DNA from: Rhizobium rosettiformans
Lineage (GTDB): Bacteria > Pseudomonadota > Alphaproteobacteria > Rhizobiales > Rhizobiaceae
Length of the DNA: 64,000 bases
Direction of reading: 5' to 3'
Assembly (NCBI RefSeq): GCF_016806065.1
Contig: NZ_CP032405.1
Location: 1,261,001 to 1,325,000, forward strand
Shown here: piece by piece, positions 30,439 to 38,305 of the stretch
How the letters are laid out: every line of letters starts with the position of its first letter
How positions within the stretch are numbered: position 1 is the stretch's first letter
Translations under genes and position numbers: made by a program
Notes under the pieces: generated by a model
Told to the model about the DNA's origin: nothing
Database searches by the model: none
Seen by the model: the letters and a program-made list of their open reading frames with translations, nothing else

Positions 30439-31173
30439 TCAACGGCTCCCGCCGTATCGAGCGACCACGGCTTCGGCATGCGCGATCGCGTCAGGCGTCC
30501 CGACCGTCAGCCATTGACCATTGAGGCCGGTGCCGAACAGCCGGCCTGCGGCGATCGCACGATCGAAATAGATGTTGAGGTTGAAAGGGCCATCCGGCGC
30601 GTCGTCGAAGAGATCCGGCATCAGAGCTAAGGCCCCGGCATAGACGACCGGGTGCGGCGCCCCCGGGACGTAACGGGTAAGCTTGCCGTCACACGCCATC
30701 GAGAAATCGTTCTTGCCGTTATGCCCTGTGGTCCGTTCCTGCTCGACGCAGAGCATCGCAATGTCCATCCGGGAGGGATCGAACTGCTGCGCCAACCGGA
30801 CAAGATTGCTTGGCTCATCATCGCGCTCGCCGACCCAGAAGAGATCGGCATTCATGACCAGTGCCGGCTGGTCCTGGTCGAGCAGCTTGAGACCCTTTGC
30901 GAGCCCCCCGCCCGAATCCATCAAAAGATCGCGTTCGTTCGAGATCCGGATCTCGGCCCGCGTCTCCTTCGCCAGATGGGCTTCCATCTGGTCGGCATGG
31001 TGATGCACGTTGACCACGACCGTCTCGACGCCGGCCTCCACGAGTGCGCCGAGCACATAGTCGATCATCGGCTTGCCGCCGATGCGGACCAGCGGCTTCG
31101 GCATCGTCTCTGTAATGGGGCGCATCCGCGTGCCGAGGCCGGCCGCGAGCACCATGGCTTGCTTGATGATCAT
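30439..31173 (-). CDS. murU: Nucleotidyltransferase, probable N-acetylmuramate-1-phosphate uridylyltransferase (MurU-like)
   Basis: A 244-residue sugar-1-phosphate nucleotidyltransferase. It starts KQAMVLAAGLGTRMRPITETMPKPLV, the GXGXRXXPXT...PK signature of the family, followed by VNVHHHADQMEAHL, the metal-site region LVMNADLFWVG near residue 108, and YAGALALMPDLFDD. In Pseudomonas, MurU makes UDP-MurNAc from MurNAc-1-phosphate, bypassing de novo synthesis. The assignment here rests on the adjacent AmgK domain: its start is 5 nt after that gene's stop. Sugar specificity is inference. The next gene, addB, begins 1 nt after its stop. Confidence 0.82.
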   Translation of the reverse strand: MIIKQAMVLAAGLGTRMRPITETMPKPLVRIGGKPMIDYVLGALVEAGVETVVVNVHHHADQMEAHLAKETRAEIRISNERDLLMDSGGGLAKGLKLLDQDQPALVMNADLFWVGERDDEPSNLVRLAQQFDPSRMDIAMLCVEQERTTGHNGKNDFSMACDGKLTRYVPGAPHPVVYAGALALMPDLFDDAPDGPFNLNIYFDRAIAAGRLFGTGLNGQWLTVGTPDAIAHAEAVVARYGGSR

Positions 31174-31178
31174 TTTGC

Positions 31179-32708
31179 CTATGCCGGTGATTCGGGAAGC
31201 TCGATTCCAGCCTCTATGCACCAGTTCCGCAAGGGGGCGAGGACAGGATGTTCGAAAGCGACGCTCAAGTGCCAGAGTGTCCGGGGAAGATGGCGCATAT
31301 AGCCCGGCTTGCCATCCCGTTCCTTCAGTCGCACCCAGAGCCCGTTCAGCTTGCAGGCGCGCTGCGCCGACATGATCGCCCAGCTTTTCAGGAATGCCGC
31401 CTCTTTGAAATCCGGTTTCTTGGCGCGCGCAGTCAGATAGTCGGCCATCAGCTGATCCATCAGCGGCCGCTCGATGGTGACCCGCGCATCCTGCACCAGC
31501 GAAACGAGATCATAGGCCGAGGGGCCGATCATCGCGTCTTGGAAATCGATCAGACCGACTCGGTCATGACCTTGGCGAGCATCGCGCCAGATGATGTTGG
31601 GCGAATGAAAGTCACGCATGACGATGGATGTGTCGGAGCCCGCCAACTCGTCGATCAGCTGGTCCCAGATGGCGAGAAAGCGTGAGCGCTCTTCCGCTGT
31701 CGCCGACTGTCCGCCCCGTTTCCAGGGCAGGTGCCAGTCGAGAAGCAGTTCGACCTCGAACTTCATCGCCGCGCGGTCGAAATCCGGGATGGTGTGGCGG
31801 TGACCACCGGGGATGACGATCTCCCGATCGAAGGGCGTGTCATGAATGGCGGCCAGGCAGGCAGCACTGGCCCGATAGCGCTCGGCGATCGGTTTGCCCT
31901 GAGCATCCAGTACGCCGTCCTCACCGAGATCTTCGAGCAGCAACAGACCTGCGTCGAGATCCTGTGCCAAGACTTCGGGAGCGGCAAAGCTGCGCTGGCG
32001 CAATGCCTGTCCGATGGCCACAAAGGGACGCACATCCTCGGCCAGATGCACGAGCTGCGAATAGGGCTTGCCATCGCGGATCGGCGGACCGTTCGGCCGC
32101 TTGGGCGCATCCATCAGGACGAGGCGGGCACTGCCGTCGGCAGGATTGATGTGCTCATAGGCCCGGTTGGAAGCGTCGCCCGTCAAATGCCGTCGATGAG
32201 CATCACCGTATCCGTTCGTCTGCAGGAAGCGGCGGATTTCATCGACGCGGCGAAGCCGAGCCAGTTTTGCTTCGGGCGCGTGGATAACGAGGTCCCGCCC
32301 GCCATCGGAAGCAAACTGAAACTGGATCTCGATCCGGTTTTTCGGAAGCGCGCGGCCGGCCTTGCCCGGCCACTCGAGAAGGCAGATGCCGTCTGCCAAG
32401 GCCTCTTCAAGCCCCAGTTCATCGAGTTCGCTCGGATCGGAGAGCCGGTAAAGGTCAAAGTGGGCGACAGGGATTTTGAGGTCGTAATTTTGGACGAGCG
32501 TGAATGTCGGGCTCGGCACTTCGAGATCGGGATCATCGGCCAAAGCCCGAATGAATGCCCGGCTCAAAGTCGATTTTCCGGCCCCGAGATCACCGTCGAG
32601 TGCAACGCAATCGCCGATCTGAAGTGCCAGCAACAGATCCTCGCCGAACAGGGCCGTGGCGGCATCGTCGGTAAGGTGAACGACAAGCGGGGACGGCTCG
32701 GGGTTCAT
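31179..32708 (-). CDS. TsaE-AmgK fusion: tRNA t6A-complex ATPase plus anomeric MurNAc/GlcNAc kinase
   Basis: One 509-residue chain with two domains. Residues 1-148 are TsaE, the P-loop ATPase needed for threonylcarbamoylation of A37 in ANN-decoding tRNAs: Walker A ALDGDLGAGKSTLSRAF (39-47), SPTFTLVQNY, FDLYRL and LLEWPGKA. Residues about 157-509 are an aminoglycoside-phosphotransferase-fold kinase with VMRDFHSPNIIWR (364-371, catalytic Asp) and LIDFQDAMIGPSAYDL (metal-binding Asp near 388), matching AmgK, which phosphorylates cell-wall MurNAc. The fusion is recurrent in Rhizobiaceae. ATG 32708 overlaps the divL stop by 4 nt. Confidence 0.9.
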   Translation of the reverse strand: MNPEPSPLVVHLTDDAATALFGEDLLLALQIGDCVALDGDLGAGKSTLSRAFIRALADDPDLEVPSPTFTLVQNYDLKIPVAHFDLYRLSDPSELDELGLEEALADGICLLEWPGKAGRALPKNRIEIQFQFASDGGRDLVIHAPEAKLARLRRVDEIRRFLQTNGYGDAHRRHLTGDASNRAYEHINPADGSARLVLMDAPKRPNGPPIRDGKPYSQLVHLAEDVRPFVAIGQALRQRSFAAPEVLAQDLDAGLLLLEDLGEDGVLDAQGKPIAERYRASAACLAAIHDTPFDREIVIPGGHRHTIPDFDRAAMKFEVELLLDWHLPWKRGGQSATAEERSRFLAIWDQLIDELAGSDTSIVMRDFHSPNIIWRDARQGHDRVGLIDFQDAMIGPSAYDLVSLVQDARVTIERPLMDQLMADYLTARAKKPDFKEAAFLKSWAIMSAQRACKLNGLWVRLKERDGKPGYMRHLPRTLWHLSVAFEHPVLAPLRNWCIEAGIELPESPA

Positions 32709-35287
32709 TCTGCGGCGGCGATCATCTGCGGTATGCTGGCATTGGGAATGCGGCAATGAACCGTGGTTCCCTGACCGGGCTCGCTCTCGATCTTGACGTC
32801 ACCCTTGTGGAGATTGACGAAGCTCTGGACAATTGAAAGGCCAAGACCTGGTCCGCTGCGCTTTCCACCCTTGGCACTTGTCGAGAAACGATCAAACGCC
32901 GAGGAAAGAAGATCGGCGCTCATGCCGCAGCCGCTGTCGCTGACCGAGAACGAGAAGTCGGTACCGTCGCGCCAGCATTTCATGGAGACAACGCTGCCTT
33001 CGGGTGCGAAATTGACGGCGTTTGTCAGTATCTTGATGAGGATCTGTTTCAACCGCTGCCGGTCTGCGATCAGGTGACCGAGCAGGGCAGGGGCCGCAAT
33101 CTCGAGCGTCACGCTGCCTTCCTGCAGCCGGTCGGTCATCTGCATCGAGACATCGTCGAGCAGGTCGCTCAGATCGATCTCCGAATAGTCGAGCTGCATG
33201 ATCCCGGCATCCACGGTCGCGAGATCGAGGATGTCGTTGACGATGGTCAGTAGGACGGAAGACGACGTCGAGATGTGATCGATGTACTCGGCCTGCCGCT
33301 CGTTGAGCGGACCGATCGTCGGTGTCTTCAGAAGATCGGTGAAGCCGATGATGTTGGTCAGCGGCGAGCGCAGTTCGTAGGAGACATGCTGAACGAAATC
33401 GTTCTTCAGCTCGTCGGCCTTCCGCAGCGCTTCGTTCTTCTCCTTGAGAGCCCTTTCCGCCCGGACACTGTCCGTCATGTTGACGAAGGTCAGCATGGTC
33501 TGTGCGTTGGGCAGTGGCGTCACTGCATAGTCGAGCACCAGGCCGGAATAGAGTTCGAGAGTCCCCTGGCTCGAAGGACGTTCGTCCTCGAAGCTGGTGA
33601 TCATCTTGCCGTAGGCCTTCCAGCCGTCCGGCTTGTCATAGGACGGCGCACAGGCGGCTTCGAGCAGACGGATATGTGTGCCGACCGCAGCCTGGCTCTC
33701 GGTGATGCCCCACAGCGCCCGGAAGGCGGGGTTGGAGAGCTGGATTCGGCCATCGGGCCCGAACACGGCAACACCCTCCGACAGATGGTCGATGGTTTCG
33801 CCCTGCACCTGGACCAGCGTGTTGTAGCGGGTTTCCAGATTGAACTGTTCGGTCAGGTTTTCAAAGACCCAGGTCGCACCGCCTTGTGGGTGCGCGGAGG
33901 CGATCACGCGCAGCGTCTGGCCGTTGGGAAGGTGCCACAGGTCGGTCTGGGTTTCGAGCGCACGGTAGACAGAAAGGCAATTGTCTTTCCAGGCCTTCCA
34001 GCTCAGCTGCTCGGGCAATTTGTGTGCATCGCGAAGGCGATCAAGCAGTTCGGCATGATCCGGCCGGCTCTCGAGGAACTTGGTCTCGAGACCCCAGAGC
34101 TGGAGGAAAGCCTGATTGTAGAACTGCAGGCGACGATCAGAGTCGAAGATCGCAACCGGGGTTGCGAGATGATCGAGCGTATCGGCGTGGCTCTTGAGCG
34201 TCCGCGCAAGTTCCTCCCTGAGTGTCTCGGAGGAGGACACGTCGATCGCCATGCCGCAGGAGCCGCCGGGACCCCGCACATCGACGACGTCGAAGAAGGT
34301 GCGTGCGCCGCGGACGGCGGTCGAAACGGTATCGTGGAACGGTGATTCCGGCGTTGCGGAAGCCTTGATCTTCTCGCGCGTCAGAGTGCCCAGGATCTCG
34401 CGTCCTTCTTGCACTGCCTGTTGCGGTGATGTGGATTCGACGGCATCGCTATAGGCCTGGTTCACCCAGACGAGACGCCCGTCGCTGTCCCTCTGCCAGA
34501 CCGGCTGTTCGATCGAATCGAGCAGTGATTCGAAGGTCGCAATCGAGCTTCGCAAGCGGTTGCGTTCGATCTTGAGTTCGGCGAGTTCGGCGCGCAGGTT
34601 GTCCAGCGCCACGAAATGCGCATAGGCGCGGCCACCGTAGAGATTGCCCTGAACCTCCAGAACGTCTCCGCGCTGGGTTTCGACCACGAGATCGAAAGAC
34701 TTGGCGTTAAGCCGCAGCCCCTCGATTGCGCGCTCCACCTCGCTGGCGGAATGGGGCTTCAACCAGCGGCCGAAGGCCAGGAAATCCGGATCCTGCTGGG
34801 GAGCACCCGTCTCTGCTGGAAGCTGTCCGAGAAGTTCGGCCTTGCCGTTGTGACCTTCCCAGATCACCGTGCGGCGGTTCTTGTCGGCAATCAGTGTCTG
34901 ATAGCGCGAGATCTTCTGCTGGCTGTCCGAATAGGCGGAGCGCAGTTCGCGCACTTCGACATCGAGTTTGTTGCGCTGACGCAGGAGAACAGCCGCAAAG
35001 ATCAGGGCGGCTGAAACCGAACCGAGAAGCACCGCATATCCGGTGACGTCGACACTGTCGAAACCGCGCATGGCATTGGTTGCCTGCGCATGGGCAAGAC
35101 CCGGAACGAACAGACTTGCGAGCGCACTTCCGCACGACAGAACACGCCTCGTCACGGACAGGCCGGGACGATGGGTCAGCTTGCGAAGCTTCCCGTATTT
35201 CTGCTCAGAAACTGGCCGCCAGAGGCTCGAAAAACCGGCCGTCATGGCCGTATCCCGCGGAAGCGGGGTGCGTTGATCTACCGACAT
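32705..35287 (-). CDS. divL: DivL-type sensor kinase homologue with tyrosine at the phospho-acceptor site
   Basis: An 860-residue membrane-anchored PAS-containing histidine-kinase-like protein. There is one transmembrane segment (about 84-103), a coiled coil (105-125), PAS-like regions (about 250-600), then a DHp domain reading QHVSYELRSPLTNIIGF, where Tyr637 (codon 33377-33379) replaces the histidine of normal kinases. The CA domain keeps the N box (TNAVNFAPEG), G1 (DSGCGM) and G2 (GPGLGLSIV). This tyrosine is the hallmark of DivL, which in Caulobacter binds CckA and controls CtrA. A shorter start at M15 (35245) is possible. It heads a coupled series with tsaE-amgK. The gene-free 198 bp beyond it belongs to the ahcY 3' side. 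Confidence 0.9.
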   Translation of the reverse strand: MSVDQRTPLPRDTAMTAGFSSLWRPVSEQKYGKLRKLTHRPGLSVTRRVLSCGSALASLFVPGLAHAQATNAMRGFDSVDVTGYAVLLGSVSAALIFAAVLLRQRNKLDVEVRELRSAYSDSQQKISRYQTLIADKNRRTVIWEGHNGKAELLGQLPAETGAPQQDPDFLAFGRWLKPHSASEVERAIEGLRLNAKSFDLVVETQRGDVLEVQGNLYGGRAYAHFVALDNLRAELAELKIERNRLRSSIATFESLLDSIEQPVWQRDSDGRLVWVNQAYSDAVESTSPQQAVQEGREILGTLTREKIKASATPESPFHDTVSTAVRGARTFFDVVDVRGPGGSCGMAIDVSSSETLREELARTLKSHADTLDHLATPVAIFDSDRRLQFYNQAFLQLWGLETKFLESRPDHAELLDRLRDAHKLPEQLSWKAWKDNCLSVYRALETQTDLWHLPNGQTLRVIASAHPQGGATWVFENLTEQFNLETRYNTLVQVQGETIDHLSEGVAVFGPDGRIQLSNPAFRALWGITESQAAVGTHIRLLEAACAPSYDKPDGWKAYGKMITSFEDERPSSQGTLELYSGLVLDYAVTPLPNAQTMLTFVNMTDSVRAERALKEKNEALRKADELKNDFVQHVSYELRSPLTNIIGFTDLLKTPTIGPLNERQAEYIDHISTSSSVLLTIVNDILDLATVDAGIMQLDYSEIDLSDLLDDVSMQMTDRLQEGSVTLEIAAPALLGHLIADRQRLKQILIKILTNAVNFAPEGSVVSMKCWRDGTDFSFSVSDSGCGMSADLLSSAFDRFSTSAKGGKRSGPGLGLSIVQSFVNLHKGDVKIESEPGQGTTVHCRIPNASIPQMIAAAE

Positions 35288-35420
35288 TCTCGGTCTGTCT
35301 CCGTCTCATTATGTGCCGCATCGTCGACAAGACATCCGTACCCGTGGACTGCTCGTCCAGCCCACGAATCAAGTTCTAAAACAATACCGCCGATGGAATG
35401 GGTCGGGAAGGCCGGCGCCC

Positions 35421-35454
35421 AAAAAAGAAAGCGGCGCCTTTGTCAAGGCGCCGC
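35421..35454 (-). terminator. Terminator of ahcY
   Basis: Read on the minus strand, 10-bp arms GCGGCGCCTT / AAGGCGCCGC around a 4-nt loop are followed by TTTCTTTTTT. It lies about 31 nt past the ahcY stop and before divL. Confidence 0.88.
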
Positions 35455-35485
35455 CCACTAGATGTAGATATTATCCAGCTATATT

Positions 35486-36883
35486 TTAATAGCGGTAGTG
35501 TTCTGCCTTGAACGGGCCCTGCGGCGTGACGCCGATATAGGCGGCCTGTTCGTCCGAAAGCGTCGTCAGCTTCACGCCGAGCTTTTCCAGATGCAGGCGA
35601 GCGACCTTTTCATCGAGGTGTTTCGGCAGGACGTAGACGCCCGGCTTATACTCGTCGGTCTTGGCGAAGAGTTCGATCTGGCCGAGAACCTGGTTGGTGA
35701 ACGAGGCCGACATCACGAAGGACGGGTGACCCGTTGCATTGCCGAGGTTCAAGAGACGACCCTCAGACAAGAGGATCATGCGGTTGCCCTTCGGAAACTC
35801 GATCATGTCGACCTGCGGCTTGATGTTCGTCCAACGCAGGTTCTTCAGAGAAGCAACCTGAATCTCGTTGTCGAAGTGGCCGATATTGCCGACGATCGCC
35901 ATGTCCTTCATCTCGCGCATATGCTCGATGCGGATGACGTCCTTGTTGCCGGTCGTGGTGATGAAGATGTCGGCCGAGGAGACCACGTCTTCCAGCGTGA
36001 CCACTTCAAAGCCGTCCATGGCAGCCTGCAGGGCGCAGATCGGATCGACTTCCGTCACCTTGACGCGGGCGCCAGCGCCACGCAACGAGGCAGCCGAACC
36101 CTTGCCGACGTCGCCGTAACCGCAGACGACGGCGACCTTGCCGGCCATCATCACGTCGGTACCGCGGCGAATGCCGTCGACCAGCGATTCCTTGCAGCCA
36201 TACTTGTTGTCGAACTTCGACTTGGTGACCGAGTCGTTGACGTTGATGGCCGGGAAGGGGAGGAGGCCCTTCTTGGCGAGTTCATAAAGGCGATGCACGC
36301 CGGTGGTGGTTTCTTCGGTGACACCCTTGATCGCATCACGCTGCTTGGTGAACCAGCCAGGCGAAGCGGCGAGGCGCTTCTTGATCTGCGCAACCAGGAT
36401 TTCTTCTTCTTCCGACTGCGGATTGGAAAGAACGTCCTCGCCGGCTTCAGCGCGGGCGCCGAGCAGGATGTACATGGTGGCATCGCCGCCATCATCGAGA
36501 ATCATGTTGGAGAAGCCGCCGTCGGTCCACTGGAAGATCTTGTCGGTGTATTCCCAGTAGTCGGTGAGCGACTCGCCCTTGATCGCAAAGACCGGGATGC
36601 CGGCAGCAGCGATGGCAGCGGCAGCGTGGTCCTGGGTGGAGAAGATGTTGCAGGATGCCCAGCGGACATCGGCGCCCAGCGCGACGAGGGTTTCGATCAG
36701 AACGGCAGTCTGGATCGTCATGTGCAACGAACCGGTGATCCGCGCACCCTTCAGCGGCTGGCTCGCGCCGAATTCTTCGCGGCAGGCCATCAGGCCCGGC
36801 ATTTCGGTTTCAGCGATGCTGATTTCTTTGCGGCCGAAATCGGCAAGACCGATATCAGCGATCACATAGTCATGTTTGCTCAT
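35486..36883 (-). CDS. ahcY: Adenosylhomocysteinase (SAH hydrolase)
   Basis: Hydrolyses S-adenosylhomocysteine to adenosine and homocysteine, keeping methylation running. From ATG 36883 the product is 465 residues, the length of the bacterial form with its insertion. It has the N-terminal [20 protein letters not shown] near residue 45, [14 protein letters not shown], the NAD-binding [20 protein letters not shown] near residue 250, [18 protein letters not shown] and the C-terminal [14 protein letters not shown] ... KAEHYRY. The 24 additional upstream codons read through the leader. A perfect inverted repeat at 37006-37027 lies in the 160 bp leader. Confidence 0.98.
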   Translation of the reverse strand: MSKHDYVIADIGLADFGRKEISIAETEMPGLMACREEFGASQPLKGARITGSLHMTIQTAVLIETLVALGADVRWASCNIFSTQDHAAAAIAAAGIPVFAIKGESLTDYWEYTDKIFQWTDGGFSNMILDDGGDATMYILLGARAEAGEDVLSNPQSEEEEILVAQIKKRLAASPGWFTKQRDAIKGVTEETTTGVHRLYELAKKGLLPFPAINVNDSVTKSKFDNKYGCKESLVDGIRRGTDVMMAGKVAVVCGYGDVGKGSAASLRGAGARVKVTEVDPICALQAAMDGFEVVTLEDVVSSADIFITTTGNKDVIRIEHMREMKDMAIVGNIGHFDNEIQVASLKNLRWTNIKPQVDMIEFPKGNRMILLSEGRLLNLGNATGHPSFVMSASFTNQVLGQIELFAKTDEYKPGVYVLPKHLDEKVARLHLEKLGVKLTTLSDEQAAYIGVTPQGPFKAEHYRY

Positions 36884-37005
36884 GGGATTCTCCGGCTGGA
36901 TCCGACCCGATCCGCATCTCATGGCGGATGGATTAACTGGCTCTCCCGCAGTCAAGGCTGCAGGGCTGGCGATCTTCTAGCAGGGAATGGCGGCAAAGGC
37001 AATCT

Positions 37006-37035
37006 GACATAAAGAAGTCTTTATGTCTTTATGTC
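37006..37035. promoter_or_regulatory. Perfect inverted repeat upstream of ahcY, probable operator
   Basis: GACATAAAGA / TCTTTATGTC, 10-bp arms with a 2-nt spacer (37006-37027). The right half TCTTTATG is repeated in tandem 8 nt further on (37018-37025 and 37026-37033), giving a third half-site. Position, 123 nt before the ahcY ATG, and symmetry fit a repressor dimer site. ArsR-family SAH- or SAM-responsive regulators such as SahR control ahcY in many proteobacteria; assigning this site to one of them is inference. Confidence 0.65.
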
Positions 37036-37043
37036 GCGATGCT

Positions 37044-37331
37044 TTACATCTCTTCACCAAAGCGGTCCGCGACCAGGGCGGCGAGTGCGTTCACCACGTC
37101 CTCTGCCTGATTGCCGGATGCCGAGACGCAGATCGAGCAGCCCGGGCTTGCCGCCAGCATCATCAATCCCATGATCGAGGTGCCGCCGACAGTCGTTCCG
37201 TCCTTGGAGACGCTGACGGTCGCATCGAACCCGCTGACAGTCTGCACGAACTTCGCGGACGCGCGCGCATGCAATCCGCGCTTGTTGATGATCAGGAGAT
37301 CGCGGGAGATTGCGTCGGCCATAGCAGTCAT
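37044..37331 (-). CDS. HPr family phosphocarrier protein
   Basis: A 95-residue HPr. The phospho-acceptor is His21 in NKRGLHARASAKFVQ, and Ser52 in GGTSIMGLMML matches the regulatory serine phosphorylated by HPr kinase. A full sugar PTS is not encoded nearby; with the adjacent EIIA and HPr kinase genes it looks like the regulatory PTS of alphaproteobacteria. ATG 37331 lies in a 4-nt overlap with the EIIA stop. It is the last gene of the block before ahcY; any transcript from it would run across the ahcY operator. Confidence 0.93.
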   Translation of the reverse strand: MTAMADAISRDLLIINKRGLHARASAKFVQTVSGFDATVSVSKDGTTVGGTSIMGLMMLAASPGCSICVSASGNQAEDVVNALAALVADRFGEEM

Positions 37332-37729
37332 TTGCCACTCAAGACGCGGCTTGCAACATTGATGTATTTGCGCCCAGCCTCGGAGGCCTCGACAAGGGCG
37401 CGATCCATGTCGTTGTCGCCGCGAACGCCGGCAAGCTTGATCAGCATCGGGAGATTGACCCCGGCGATCACTTCGATGCGGCCGGTGTTCATCACGGAGA
37501 TCGCGAGGTTCGAAGGCGTACCACCGAACATGTCGGTCAGAATGATAACGCCATGGCCATCGTCTGCACGTGACACGGCATCAAGAATGTCCTGACGACG
37601 CTGATCCATGTCATCTTCGGGGCCGATCGAGACGGTCTCGATGCATTTCTGTGGGCCTACGACGTGCTCCACCGCGTGGTGAAACTCTTCAGCCAGCTTG
37701 CCATGCGTGACAAGCACAAGTCCGATCAT
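37328..37729 (-). CDS. PTS EIIA component, mannose (ManX) type
   Basis: A 133-residue EIIA-Man domain alone, without IIB, IIC or IID partners here. The phospho-acceptor is His9 in VLVTHGKLAEEF; the LTDMFGGTPSNLA motif near residue 66 and GVNLPMLIKL near residue 90 are typical. Such stand-alone EIIA proteins in alphaproteobacteria are thought to work in regulation rather than sugar uptake. It follows hprK by 105 bp and overlaps HPr by 4 nt. Confidence 0.93.
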   Translation of the reverse strand: MIGLVLVTHGKLAEEFHHAVEHVVGPQKCIETVSIGPEDDMDQRRQDILDAVSRADDGHGVIILTDMFGGTPSNLAISVMNTGRIEVIAGVNLPMLIKLAGVRGDNDMDRALVEASEAGRKYINVASRVLSGK

Positions 37730-37834
37730 TCTCTACTGCCCCTTAGCGCAATTCTCGCCAAATAGCTCAAGATTGGCGTTTCGTCCATCAGTAGGACGCC
37801 ATCTTGTCGATCAAAGCGGGAAGTGCAAGCCAAA

Positions 37835-38305
37835 TCAGCGTGTAAATTGCCGGTTCGCTGCAAGGCTTCGAATACGCGCCAATATCAGGCTGAGTGGAAA
37901 ACGGCTCCACATCGGCACCCTGACGACCGGAAGGCTAAGTCCCGCGACAAGCTCGGCTTGCTCGTCGTCCGGCGGCAACCGATGTCTTTCATCCGCGCCG
38001 ACCGGCAGCACGATATAGCTCAGTTCGGCGCGGTCCACATGATCGACGGAGACGATACCGCTATACCGGAGTTCGATCAGGCCGCGGATCGGTTCGGGGC
38101 AGGAGGCAAAGACCTGGCCGTTCTCAAGCGATACGATGACACGGTCATCCGAGATGAGCGCAGCCGGAATGTTGGCGAGCCTGGCTTCTGCTAGGCAATC
38201 GAAAGCAAGGCTCGACTTGCCGCTACCCGATGGCCCGACAAATGCCAAGCCGACACCATCGACGCTGATCGCCGTCGCATGAATGTTGTGGGTCTCGGCC
38301 GTCAT
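37835..38305 (-). CDS. hprK: HPr kinase/phosphorylase, short alphaproteobacterial form
   Basis: Phosphorylates HPr on the regulatory serine. At 156 residues it contains only the kinase domain: P-loop GPSGSGKSSLAFDCL (24-32), LISDDRVIVS with the catalytic-region Asp pair near residue 53, and a C-terminal segment with RVPMWSRFPLSLIL. The N-terminal domain of about 130 residues found in Firmicutes HprK is missing, as known for this class. ATG 38305 overlaps the chvG stop by 4 nt, coupling it to the ChvG/ChvI system. Confidence 0.93.
   Translation of the reverse strand: MTAETHNIHATAISVDGVGLAFVGPSGSGKSSLAFDCLAEARLANIPAALISDDRVIVSLENGQVFASCPEPIRGLIELRYSGIVSVDHVDRAELSYIVLPVGADERHRLPPDDEQAELVAGLSLPVVRVPMWSRFPLSLILARIRSLAANRQFTR

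Noticed and set aside
35498..37012. A 504-codon plus-strand open frame opposite ahcY
   Set aside because: Shadow frame; ahcY is unmistakable on the minus strand and the operator repeat lies at its edge.
36884..37043. A SAM or SAH riboswitch in the ahcY leader
   Set aside because: I could not align the leader to a known SAM-II or SAH consensus; the inverted repeat fits a protein-binding site better. A covariance-model search would settle it.
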